This document shows, piece after piece, positions 34,917 to 42,227 of a stretch of 64,000 bases of DNA. The notes under the pieces were generated by a model, which was not told the DNA's origin, did no database searches, and worked only from the letters and a program-made list of their open reading frames with translations. The DNA comes from Xenophilus aerolatus (GTDB taxonomy: Bacteria > Pseudomonadota > Gammaproteobacteria > Burkholderiales > Burkholderiaceae_C): the NCBI GenBank assembly GCA_030418545.1, contig QAIB01000001.1, positions 496,001 through 560,000 on the forward strand. The letters are read 5' to 3'. The position numbers were made by a program, and so were the translations under genes. Position 1 is the stretch's first letter. Each line of letters begins with the position of its first letter.

Positions 34917-35683
34917 GCACGGCAGACACCGTCCTGCAGGCCGACGGCCTTGTGATGCGCTTCGGCGGCATCACCGCGACGAACGACGTGTCGCTGCAAC
35001 TGCGCCGCGGTGCGCGCCATGCGCTCATCGGCCCCAACGGTGCCGGCAAGACCACGCTCATCAACCTGCTCACGGGCGTGCTCGTGCCCACCGCGGGCCG
35101 CATCGCACTGCTGGGCGAGGACATCACCCAGCTCGCGCCGCACCAGCGCGTGGCGCGTGGCCTGGTGCGCACCTTCCAGATCAACCAGCTCTTCGACTCG
35201 ATGACGCCGCTGGAGACGCTGGCGCTCGTGGTTTCGCAGCAAAAAGGCCTGTCGGCCCAATGGTGGCGAGCGCTGGGTGCTACGAAATCCGTAGCAGATC
35301 GTGCCGGGGAGCTGCTCGAGCAGTTCCACCTCGCCGACGTGGCGCAGCAGCGCGTACAGCACCTGGCCTACGGCAAGCGCCGCCTGCTTGAGATCGCGAT
35401 CGCGCTGGCCTGCGAGCCCAAGGTGCTCCTGCTCGACGAGCCGGTGGCCGGCGTGCCCGCGGGCGAGCGCGAGGAACTGCTGCAGACCGTGGCCGCGCTG
35501 CCGGCCGACGTCTCGGTGCTGCTCATCGAACACGACATGGACCTGGTCTTCGCCTTTGCCGACCGCATGACGGTGCTGGTCAACGGCACGCTGCTGACCG
35601 AGGGCGATCCCGAGGCCATCGCCGCCGACCCGCGCGTGCGCGAGGTGTATCTGGGCCACGGAACGGAGGCGAGCCATGGCTGA
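34913..35683 (+). CDS. livG: LivG-type ABC ATPase
   Basis: This is one of the two ATPases, 256 residues. Walker A is GPNGAGKTT (about residue 38), the LivG-specific signature is [14 protein letters not shown], and Walker B is [19 protein letters not shown] precedes the ATG. Between VVSQQ and ELLEQF the DNA (35241-35296) matches the dispersed hairpin repeat, so part of the helical region may have come from a repeat insertion that kept the frame. The overall length stays close to the family norm. It overlaps the next gene by eight bases. Confidence 0.94.
   Translation: MSTADTVLQADGLVMRFGGITATNDVSLQLRRGARHALIGPNGAGKTTLINLLTGVLVPTAGRIALLGEDITQLAPHQRVARGLVRTFQINQLFDSMTPLETLALVVSQQKGLSAQWWRALGATKSVADRAGELLEQFHLADVAQQRVQHLAYGKRRLLEIAIALACEPKVLLLDEPVAGVPAGEREELLQTVAALPADVSVLLIEHDMDLVFAFADRMTVLVNGTLLTEGDPEAIAADPRVREVYLGHGTEASHG
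35241..35296. repeat. Dispersed hairpin repeat, copy B, inside livG
   Basis: AAAAAGGCCT, a GCGAGCGCTGG arm and the tail TGCTACGAAATCCGTAGCA follow the same order as the other copies. The tail is a perfect TGCTACG/CGTAGCA hairpin and is AT-richer than the gene around it. It is read in frame as [19 protein letters not shown]. Confidence 0.7.
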
Positions 35684-36380
35684 TCTGCTGCGCGTCGAAC
35701 AATTGCGTGCCGGTTACGGCGAGGCCGTGGTGATCGACGGCGTGTCGCTCACGGTGGAGGAGGGCCAGACCCTGGCGCTGCTGGGCCGCAACGGCACCGG
35801 CAAGACCACGCTGATCAACACGCTGGCTGGCGCCACGCGGCAGCACGGCGGCACGATCACGCTGGGCGGCACGCGGCTCGATCGCCTGGCGCCGCACCAG
35901 CGCGCGGCGGCGGGGATCGGCTGGGTGCCGCAGGAGCGCAACATCTTCAAGTCGCTCACGGTGCACGAGAACCTCACGGCCGTGGCGCGCGCCGGGCGCT
36001 GGACGCCCGCGCGCGCCTACGAGATGTTCCCGCGCCTGGCCGAACGCAAGGGCAACCTGGGCACGCAGCTGTCGGGCGGCGAACAGCAGATGCTCGCCGT
36101 GGCGCGCGCGCTGGTGGTCAACCCGCGCCTGCTGCTGCTCGACGAGCCGCTCGAGGGCCTGGCGCCCATCATCGTGGAGGAGCTGCTGCGCGCGATCCGC
36201 CGCATCACCCAGGACGAGGGCCTGGCGGCCATCATCGTGGAGCAGCACCCGCAGGCGATCCTCGCGATCTCCGACGAGGCGGTGGTGCTCGACCACGGCG
36301 CCGTGGTGCACCGCGACCGCGCCGGCGCGCTGGCCGCGCAACCCGAGGTGCTGGACCGGCTGCTGGGGGTGGCGCGCTGA
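35676..36380 (+). CDS. livF: LivF-type ABC ATPase
   Basis: This is the second ATPase, 234 residues, the usual LivF length. Walker A is GRNGTGKTT, the signature is [15 protein letters not shown] and Walker B is [30 protein letters not shown] is the typical Q-loop region of this subfamily. The start overlaps the LivG gene end by eight bases. It completes the five-gene transporter, so the set is self-sufficient. Confidence 0.95.
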   Translation: MADLLRVEQLRAGYGEAVVIDGVSLTVEEGQTLALLGRNGTGKTTLINTLAGATRQHGGTITLGGTRLDRLAPHQRAAAGIGWVPQERNIFKSLTVHENLTAVARAGRWTPARAYEMFPRLAERKGNLGTQLSGGEQQMLAVARALVVNPRLLLLDEPLEGLAPIIVEELLRAIRRITQDEGLAAIIVEQHPQAILAISDEAVVLDHGAVVHRDRAGALAAQPEVLDRLLGVAR

Positions 36381-36387
36381 GCAGCGC

Positions 36388-36440
36388 CATCGTTTGCAGA
36401 GGAGCGGGCCGCGCCCCGTGCACGGGCGCCGCGGGCCGGT
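36388..36440. repeat. Degenerate copy of the dispersed hairpin repeat
   Basis: Just after livF, CATCGTTTGCA, the GCGCCCCGTGCACGGGCGC near-palindrome and CGCGGGCC follow the order of the repeat in reverse orientation, with a decayed TGCTA end. It could act as the operon's terminator. Confidence 0.4.
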
Positions 36441-36570
36441 TTGCGGTTCTTTCTTAGGTGGCGGTGAGCCCGGGTTTGCCCTTGTCATCCGCTGCGCGCG
36501 CGGTCCCGTTCAGCGGGGGCGCACATCGCGCATCAGGGCTCATCGTTCCACCATTGCTTGAAAGAACACC

Positions 36571-36726
36571 ATGAAGACCAGGCACCTCGCTCTCGCACTC
36601 GGCGTCCTCTTCGGCGCCTCGCTGCTCGCCCCGTCCATCGCTTCGGCGGCGCCGCACCATCGCAAGCCCCACAAGGTCTGCAAGATCGACCGGCACCACC
36701 ACCGCGTGTGCCACTGGGTGCGCTGA
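36571..36726 (+). CDS. Small exported His-rich peptide
   Basis: This short gene encodes 51 residues: a clear signal peptide (MKTRHLALALGVLFGAS...ASA) and a mature part of about 25 residues rich in His, with two Cys: PHHRKPHKVCKIDRHHHRVCHWVR. It has a GAAAG box upstream of the ATG. The paired Cys and His runs suggest metal binding in the periplasm; this is inference. A strong terminator follows 22 bases after the stop, which supports a real transcription unit. Confidence 0.75.
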   Translation: MKTRHLALALGVLFGASLLAPSIASAAPHHRKPHKVCKIDRHHHRVCHWVR

Positions 36727-36740
36727 GCCAGCCGGCACCC

Positions 36741-37727
36741 TCATGACGACCCGCTTCGGCGGGTTTTTCTTTGGGCGCCGTCGCGCCTCCCCGTGCGGCT
36801 GTCCGGTGCCGGCTGCGGCGGCGGCGCGGCCCGGCCGGCCGCCTCGAGGTGTTCCACCAGCAGCCGCGCGGCCGGCGACAGCGCGGCTTGGTCGCGAAAG
36901 CAGATCACGAGCCGCCGCTGCGCCCACGGGTCCGCCAGCGGCACCACCTCCACATGGAAGCTGGGCGCCAGCGGCTCGGCCACCTCGCGCGGCATCACGG
37001 CGATGCCCAGCCCGGCCCGCACGCAGCGCAGCGAGGCATCGAAGGTCGACACCACCGCGCGGTAGTGCAGCGGCCGGCCGACGATGGCCGCGGCGCGGGC
37101 CAGCAGACTGTGCACGGCGGTGGTGCCGGGCAGGCCGATGTGCTCGTCGTCCAGTGTGTCCTCGAAGCGGCATTGCGGGCGCTGCGCCAGGGGATGGCCG
37201 GGGGGCGTGATGATCGCCAGCTGATCGTGGCGGTAGGTGCGCGTCTGCAGCCCTTCGAGGTCGGCCGCGTCCCAGCACACGCCCAAACTGGCCGAGCCCT
37301 CGCGGATGGCACGCACCAGGTCGCGGCTCAGCGCCTCTTCGATGTCGACGCGGATCTCGCGGTGCTCCGGCACCTGCAGGAAGCGCGCGATGTCGTCGGG
37401 CAGGAACTCGGCCATGGTCGACACCGTGGCCAGCATGCGCACCAGGCCCTTCACGCCGCGGCCGTAGGCGGCCATGTCGCGCGCCACCCGGTCGGCGCCG
37501 GCGAGCATGCCGCGCGCGTGTTCCAGCAGGATCTCGCCGGCCGGCGTCGGCACCACGCCGCGCCGCCGCCGCTCGAACAGCTGCGCGCCCACGGTGGCCT
37601 CGAGCTGCGCCAGCCGCTTGCTGATGGCCGAGGCCACGATGTGCTGCTGCTCGCCTGCGCGGGCGATGTTGCGGGTTTCGCACACGGCCACGAAGAGCCG
37701 CAGGCTGGTCAGGTCCAGGTCGCGCAT
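36741..37727 (-). CDS. LysR-family transcriptional regulator
   Basis: This is a 328-residue regulator. The helix-turn-helix (about residues 5-63) is LTSLRLFVAVCETRNIARAGEQQHIVASAISKRLAQLEATVGAQLF, and the effector domain (about 90-295) shows the LysR pattern (IRVDIEEALSRDLVRAIREGSASLGV). The last 25 residues are basic and Pro-rich and overlap the peptide's terminator. It diverges from the lyase/CoA-transferase/Bug operon at 37841 and should control it. Confidence 0.92.
   Translation of the reverse strand: MRDLDLTSLRLFVAVCETRNIARAGEQQHIVASAISKRLAQLEATVGAQLFERRRRGVVPTPAGEILLEHARGMLAGADRVARDMAAYGRGVKGLVRMLATVSTMAEFLPDDIARFLQVPEHREIRVDIEEALSRDLVRAIREGSASLGVCWDAADLEGLQTRTYRHDQLAIITPPGHPLAQRPQCRFEDTLDDEHIGLPGTTAVHSLLARAAAIVGRPLHYRAVVSTFDASLRCVRAGLGIAVMPREVAEPLAPSFHVEVVPLADPWAQRRLVICFRDQAALSPAARLLVEHLEAAGRAAPPPQPAPDSRTGRRDGAQRKTRRSGSS
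36749..36771 (+). terminator. Terminator after the His-rich peptide
   Basis: ACCCGC-TTCG-GCGGGT followed by TTTTCTTT is a compact stem with a stable tetraloop. It sits inside the last codons of the convergent LysR gene, so it is also coding on the other strand. Confidence 0.88.
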
Positions 37728-37737
37728 GGCGTTCCGT

Positions 37738-37760
37738 TCTGGAATGTTGGAGCTGCCAGA
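37738..37760. promoter_or_regulatory. TCTGG-N13-CCAGA dyad, candidate LysR site
   Basis: The 5-base inverted repeat TCTGG/CCAGA lies 11 bases from the LysR start and about 80 bases from the lyase start. LysR proteins bind such interrupted dyads in the divergent region. The arms are short, so this is tentative. Confidence 0.35.
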
Positions 37761-37840
37761 TTAGCGCTTTTGCATCCAGGCCGGCATGTCTAAAGTGCAC
37801 CCATCGAGGCACCCGACGGTGGCCCAGGAGACAACGAACC

Positions 37841-38809
37841 ATGAACAGCTTCACACCGCCCTCCGAAGGTGCGCTGCCACACAGCGCCGTGGTGCGGGAA
37901 GTCGGCCTGCGGGACGGCCTGCAGAGCATCGCCACCGTTCTGGCCACCGAGCACAAGCGCGAATGGATCCGCGCCGCCCACGCGGCCGGCCAGCGCGAGA
38001 TCGAGGTCGGTTCCTTCGTGCCGGCACGGCTGCTGCCGCAGCTGGCGGACACGGCCGAGCTGGTCGCCTTCGCGAAGACGCTGCCCGGGCTGCTCGTCTC
38101 GGTGCTGGTGCCCAACCTGCGCGGTGCCGAGGCCGCCATCGCCGCCGAAGCCGACCTGATGATCGTGCCGCTGTCGGCCAGCCACGCCCACAGCCTGGCC
38201 AACCTGCGCAAGACGCCCGACGAAGTGGTGGCCGAGGTGGCGCGCATCCGCGCCGCGCGCGACGCCGCTGGCAGCCACACCCTGATCGAGGGGGGCGTGG
38301 GCACGGCCTTCGGCTGCACGCTGCAGGGCGCCGTCGATGCCGACGAGGTGCTGCGCCTGATGCAGGCGCTGCTCGATGCCGGCGCCGACCGCGTGAGCCT
38401 GGCCGACACCGTGGGCTATGCCGATCCGGCGATGGTGCGCAGCCTCTTCGAGCGGGCGACGCGGATCGCCGGTGAGCGCTTCTGGTGCGGCCACTTCCAC
38501 GACACGCGCGGGCTGGGCCTGGCGAACGTGTACGCCGCGCTGGAGGTGGGCGTGACGCGCTTCGACGCCTGCCTGGGCGGCATCGGCGGCTGCCCGCATG
38601 CACCGGGCGCCAGTGGCAACGTCTCGACCGAAGACCTGGCCTACATGCTGGGCAGCATGGGCATCGCCACCGGCCTGGACATCGACGCACTGCTGGCGCT
38701 GCGCCAGCGCGTGGCCGGGTGGCTGGCGGGCGAGACGCTGCACGGCACGCTGTGGCGCGCGGGGCTGCCGAAGACCTTCCCAGCGCCCCGGGAGCGGGTG
38801 GCGGCCTGA
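37841..38809 (+). CDS. Hydroxymethylglutaryl-CoA lyase-family protein
   Basis: This 322-residue TIM-barrel enzyme cleaves 3-hydroxy-3-methylglutaryl-CoA (or a close analogue such as citramalyl-CoA) to acetyl-CoA and a keto acid. The N-terminal VREVGLRDGLQS motif holds the catalytic Arg and metal Asp. The metal His pair is in GHFHDTRGLGLAN, and GIGGCPHAPGASGNVSTED is the HMGL signature with the catalytic Cys. AGGAG lies ten bases before the ATG. It begins an operon with a class III CoA-transferase and a Bug protein, so its CoA substrate is probably made by the next gene. Confidence 0.92.
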   Translation: MNSFTPPSEGALPHSAVVREVGLRDGLQSIATVLATEHKREWIRAAHAAGQREIEVGSFVPARLLPQLADTAELVAFAKTLPGLLVSVLVPNLRGAEAAIAAEADLMIVPLSASHAHSLANLRKTPDEVVAEVARIRAARDAAGSHTLIEGGVGTAFGCTLQGAVDADEVLRLMQALLDAGADRVSLADTVGYADPAMVRSLFERATRIAGERFWCGHFHDTRGLGLANVYAALEVGVTRFDACLGGIGGCPHAPGASGNVSTEDLAYMLGSMGIATGLDIDALLALRQRVAGWLAGETLHGTLWRAGLPKTFPAPRERVAA

Positions 38810-38814
38810 TCGTC

Positions 38815-38864
38815 TGCTACAGATTTCATAGCTGCTCGCGGAATCCCCGCGGGCGCTGCGGGCC
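38815..38864. repeat. Dispersed hairpin repeat, copy C
   Basis: TGCTACAGATTTCATAGC, then CTCGCGG-AATC-CCCGCGGG and GCGCTGCGGGCC, in reverse orientation to copy A. It lies between the lyase stop (38809) and the CoA-transferase start (38909). Confidence 0.75.
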
Positions 38865-38908
38865 GATTCGTCTCGAAACCTTTTCTTCCACGCTCCTGCA
38901 CCGACCCC

Positions 38909-40060
38909 ATGAACGAAGACAACCCTCTGCCGCTATCCGGCGTCCGCGTGCTCGAGTTCACCCACATGGTGATGGGCCCCACCTGCGGGATGATCCTGGC
39001 CGACCTCGGTGCCGAGGTCATCAAGGTCGAGCCGCCGGGCGGCGACAAGACGCGCCGCCTGCCGGGACTGGGCATTGGCTTCTTCCGCAGCTTCAACCGC
39101 AACAAGAAAAGCGTCGTCATCGACATCTCGACCGACGAGGGTGCGGCCACCGCCGCCGAGCTCGCGCGCCAGTGCGACGTGGTGATCGAGAACTTCCGCC
39201 CCGGCCTGATGCGCGAACGCGGCCTGGACTACGAAACGCTCAGCCGTGAGGCGCCCGGGCTTGTCTACGCCTCGCACAAGGGCTTCCTGCCCGGCCCCTA
39301 CGAGAAGCGCCTCGCGCTCGACGAGGTGGTGCAGATGATGGGGGGCCTGTCGTACATGACCGGCCCCGAAGGCCGGCCGCTGCGCGCGGGCACCTCGGTC
39401 AACGACATCATGGGCGGCATGTTCGGCGCCATCGGCATCCTGGCCGCGCTGCGCGAGCGCGAGCGCACCGGCCGCGGCCAGGAGGTGCAGAGCGCGCTGT
39501 TCGAGAACTGCGTGTTCTTGAGTTCGCAGCACATGCAGCAGTTCGCGATGACCGGCGAGGCGCCGCCGCCCATGCCCTCGCGCGTGTCGGCCTGGAGCGT
39601 GTACGACGTGTTCACGCTGGCGGGTGGCGAGCAGCTCTTCATCGGAGCCGTGAGCGACAAGCAGTTCCTCACGCTGTGCCGTGTGCTGGAAGCGCCCGAA
39701 CTGGCGGCCGACCCGCAACTGGCCGACAACGCGAAGCGCGTGGCCGTGCGCCCGCAGCTGCTGCAGCGCCTGGGCGCCATCCTGTCGCAGCACCGTGTCG
39801 CCGAACTCACGCTCAGGCTGGAAGCCGCCGGCATCCCCTACGCCCCCATCGTGCGGCCCGACCAGCTCATGGACGACCCGCATCTGCGCCAGAGCGGTGG
39901 CCTGGTGCCGATGCAGAACGAGGAGGGCGGCCAGAGCGAAGCCGTGTTGCTGCCCCTGCTGCTGAACGGCCGCCGCCCCGGCGTGCGCCGCCCACTGCCA
40001 CGCGTGGGAGAGCACACTGACGAGGTGCTGTCGAGTCTGCGCCTGCCGACCGCCGCCTGA
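38909..40060 (+). CDS. CaiB/BaiF class III CoA-transferase
   Basis: This 383-residue enzyme moves CoA from a donor thioester to a free acid. It has the family opening VRVLEFTHMVMGPTCGMILADLGAEVIKVEPP, NRNKKSVVIDI, and the catalytic Asp region around GTSVNDIMGGMFGAIGILAAL. The length is normal. In this operon it probably activates the acid bound by the Bug protein, so that the HMG-CoA-lyase-type enzyme can cleave it. Human SUGCT, a class III enzyme acting on glutarate and HMG, is a precedent for that chemistry. Confidence 0.93.
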   Translation: MNEDNPLPLSGVRVLEFTHMVMGPTCGMILADLGAEVIKVEPPGGDKTRRLPGLGIGFFRSFNRNKKSVVIDISTDEGAATAAELARQCDVVIENFRPGLMRERGLDYETLSREAPGLVYASHKGFLPGPYEKRLALDEVVQMMGGLSYMTGPEGRPLRAGTSVNDIMGGMFGAIGILAALRERERTGRGQEVQSALFENCVFLSSQHMQQFAMTGEAPPPMPSRVSAWSVYDVFTLAGGEQLFIGAVSDKQFLTLCRVLEAPELAADPQLADNAKRVAVRPQLLQRLGAILSQHRVAELTLRLEAAGIPYAPIVRPDQLMDDPHLRQSGGLVPMQNEEGGQSEAVLLPLLLNGRRPGVRRPLPRVGEHTDEVLSSLRLPTAA

Positions 40061-40113
40061 CGCTTCGGCCCCGAGCGGCAACCGATCCACGACAACGAAG
40101 ACGGAGACAAACG

Positions 40114-41115
40114 ATGAACCCCATTTCCCGCCCCTCCCGCTGTGGGCCGTCGCGCCGCCAGGTGTTGTGCTTCGGCGCGGCCACGCTCGGCGCCGCCGCC
40201 CTGCCGCGCATCGCCACAGCACAGAACGAAAAGCCGATCCGCATCGTGCTGCCCATCAGTGCGGGCTCGGGCGTCGACACCATCGCGCGTGCCGCGTCGC
40301 CGGCGCTGGGCAAGGCCTTCGGACAGCCGGTCGTGATCGAGAACCTGCCGGGTGCGGGCGGTATCACCGGCGCGGCCGTGGTCGCCAAGGCCGCGCCCGA
40401 CGGGCTGACGCTGGGCATGGTGTCGAACAACCACGTCATCAACCCGGCGGTCTACCGGAAGATGCCCTTCGACGCGATCGCGGACTTCACGCCCATCAGC
40501 GTGGTCGGTGCGACGCCGCTGGTGCTGCTGGTCCACCCGAAGGTGCCGGCGAAGAACGTCAAGGAGCTGGTGGCGCTGCTCAGGGCCAAGCCAGACGGCT
40601 ACAACTACGCCTCGTCGGGCAACGGCACCATCATCCACCTCGCGGGCGAGATGTTCATGGACCAGGCGGGCGTGAAGGCGCGCCACATCCCCTACAAGGG
40701 CACCGGGCCGATGGTGACCGACATGCTCGGTGGCCAGGTCGAGATCGGCGTCGTCGCACTGCCGGCCGCGCAGCAGTACATCAAGAGCGGGGCGCTGCGC
40801 GCCATCGGTGTCTGCGGCCCGGCCCGGTCGCCCGCCGTGCCCGAGATCCCCACCATCTCCGAGCAGGGTCTGCCCGACTACGTTGTCGAGGGCTGGTTCG
40901 CCGTCGTCGGTCCGGCCAGGCTGCCGGCCGCCGAGGTCAAGCGCGCGCACGACGCCATCGTCGCGGCCTTCGCAGCGCCCGACGTGGCGGAGGCGATGAC
41001 CCGGCAGGGCAACATCGTCAAGCCCAGCACGCCCGACGAGGCGGCGAAGTACTTCCGCAGCGAGGCGGCGCGCTATGCGGCACTGGTGAAGAAGGCCAAC
41101 GTCGTGCTGGAGTGA
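40114..41115 (+). CDS. TctC/Bug-family solute-binding protein (third copy)
   Basis: This is a 333-residue periplasmic protein. A twin-Arg-like start and hydrophobic stretch (RRQVLCFGAATLGAAALPRIATA) precedes the Bug core: VLPISAGSGVDTIARA, IENLPGAGGITGAAVVAKA, YASSGNGTIIHLAGEMF and RHIPYKGTGPMV. GGAGA precedes the ATG. It closes the LysR-controlled operon. As with the other two copies, TctA/TctB are not nearby. Confidence 0.94.
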   Translation: MNPISRPSRCGPSRRQVLCFGAATLGAAALPRIATAQNEKPIRIVLPISAGSGVDTIARAASPALGKAFGQPVVIENLPGAGGITGAAVVAKAAPDGLTLGMVSNNHVINPAVYRKMPFDAIADFTPISVVGATPLVLLVHPKVPAKNVKELVALLRAKPDGYNYASSGNGTIIHLAGEMFMDQAGVKARHIPYKGTGPMVTDMLGGQVEIGVVALPAAQQYIKSGALRAIGVCGPARSPAVPEIPTISEQGLPDYVVEGWFAVVGPARLPAAEVKRAHDAIVAAFAAPDVAEAMTRQGNIVKPSTPDEAAKYFRSEAARYAALVKKANVVLE

Positions 41116-41214
41116 TGCCGCTGGCAGTGGGGCCTGTGTAAAGAAGCCGCGCGCCGACAGCCCGCGGGCACGGTTGGTGCACAGTCGGGGGGCTGTTTCA
41201 CAACCCCGAGGTCT

Positions 41215-42150
41215 ATGGCGACCCCCTGTCCGCAATGCGGCCACCGCAACCGCGATGGCGCCCTCATCTGTTCGCACTGTTCGGCCCGCCTGGGTGCCGA
41301 GCCGACGGCCAGCACCTCCTTCGGCGCGCTCGGTGCCGCTCGCACGGCGCCCGTGTCGCCGCTGGACGACCTGCGGGTCGAACCCGATGCAGCGCCGCTG
41401 CACCGGGCGACGCGCGAGGCGCCGGATCGGCGGGCCAGCCGTGAGCGGCGCGAGCGCGGGGAGGGCAGCGACGCCCGTACCGGCTGGATCGTCGCGGCGC
41501 TGAGCTTCTTCGGCGTGCTGGCAGCTGCCGGCGCGTACTGGTGGAGCACCGAGCAGGGGCCGACGCAGACGCCCGTGCGCGATGCGGCAGCGGGGGCGCC
41601 TGCCGCGCCCGCGCCGGCGCCCGCGCCCGCACCGGTGGCAGACGCCGCCACGCCCCCGGCACCCGTGGCGCAGACGCCGCCGGCATCGCCTCCTGCGCCG
41701 GCCATCGACCCATCGCCGGCGCCGGCGCCAGCGCGTCCATCTGCCCCGGTGCCGACGAGTCGTGTCGCCACGGCCGCGCCCGCTGTGCCGCGCGCCGAGC
41801 CGGAGGCACCACGCCACCCCGCCGTGCCAGAGCGGCCCCGCCGTGCGCCGGCGGGCGAGGGCGCCGCCACGCCGAGTCGACTCGCGCCGCCGGTCCCCGA
41901 CACCGAGGCTGCCCCCTGGGCACCGGCCCGTCGCGAGGCCACCAACACCTCGGCGCCCAACTACTCGGACGCGGGGCCGCCCGTGGTGGCAGGGCCGGGC
42001 CCGCGCTATCAGACGATGCCTCCCACGGCAGCGGACCCGAATGCGCCCGCCGTGCCTGCGGTCGTGGGCGGCGACCCAGGACCACCGCGCGCCGCCGGCC
42101 CCGGGCCGCGCTACGACTACGGCTCGCCGGGCGCCAGGGCGCGACCCTGA
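41215..42150 (+). CDS. Zinc-ribbon protein with one membrane helix and a Pro/Ala-rich tail
   Basis: This is a 311-residue protein of unknown function. Residues 1-27 form a zinc ribbon (CPQCGHRNRDGALICSHC, two CxxC pairs). A charged linker leads to one membrane helix (WIVAALSFFGVLAAAGAYWW, about residues 92-111). The rest, about 200 residues, is low-complexity Pro/Ala (APAPAPAPAPVADAATPPAP...) and ends in two RYQTMPP/GPGPRYDYGSP-like repeats. It is probably cytoplasmic at the ribbon end and periplasmic at the tail. The ATG at 41215 is at the ribbon. Similar proteins are usually annotated only as zinc-ribbon domain proteins. Confidence 0.82.
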   Translation: MATPCPQCGHRNRDGALICSHCSARLGAEPTASTSFGALGAARTAPVSPLDDLRVEPDAAPLHRATREAPDRRASRERRERGEGSDARTGWIVAALSFFGVLAAAGAYWWSTEQGPTQTPVRDAAAGAPAAPAPAPAPAPVADAATPPAPVAQTPPASPPAPAIDPSPAPAPARPSAPVPTSRVATAAPAVPRAEPEAPRHPAVPERPRRAPAGEGAATPSRLAPPVPDTEAAPWAPARREATNTSAPNYSDAGPPVVAGPGPRYQTMPPTAADPNAPAVPAVVGGDPGPPRAAGPGPRYDYGSPGARARP

Positions 42151-42173
42151 TGAGCGCCCAGCTGGGCCTCATC

Positions 42174-42222
42174 TGCTCCTGAATTCATAGCTGGCGGCGC
42201 CCATTCCACGGGCGCCGCAGCC
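42174..42222. repeat. Dispersed hairpin repeat, copy D
   Basis: TGCTCCTGAATTCATAGC is followed by GGCGCCC-ATTCCAC-GGGCGCC and GCAGCC. It lies between the convergent zinc-ribbon and autotransporter genes, ending only six bases before the autotransporter stop. Confidence 0.72.
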
Positions 42223-42227
42223 ACTTC

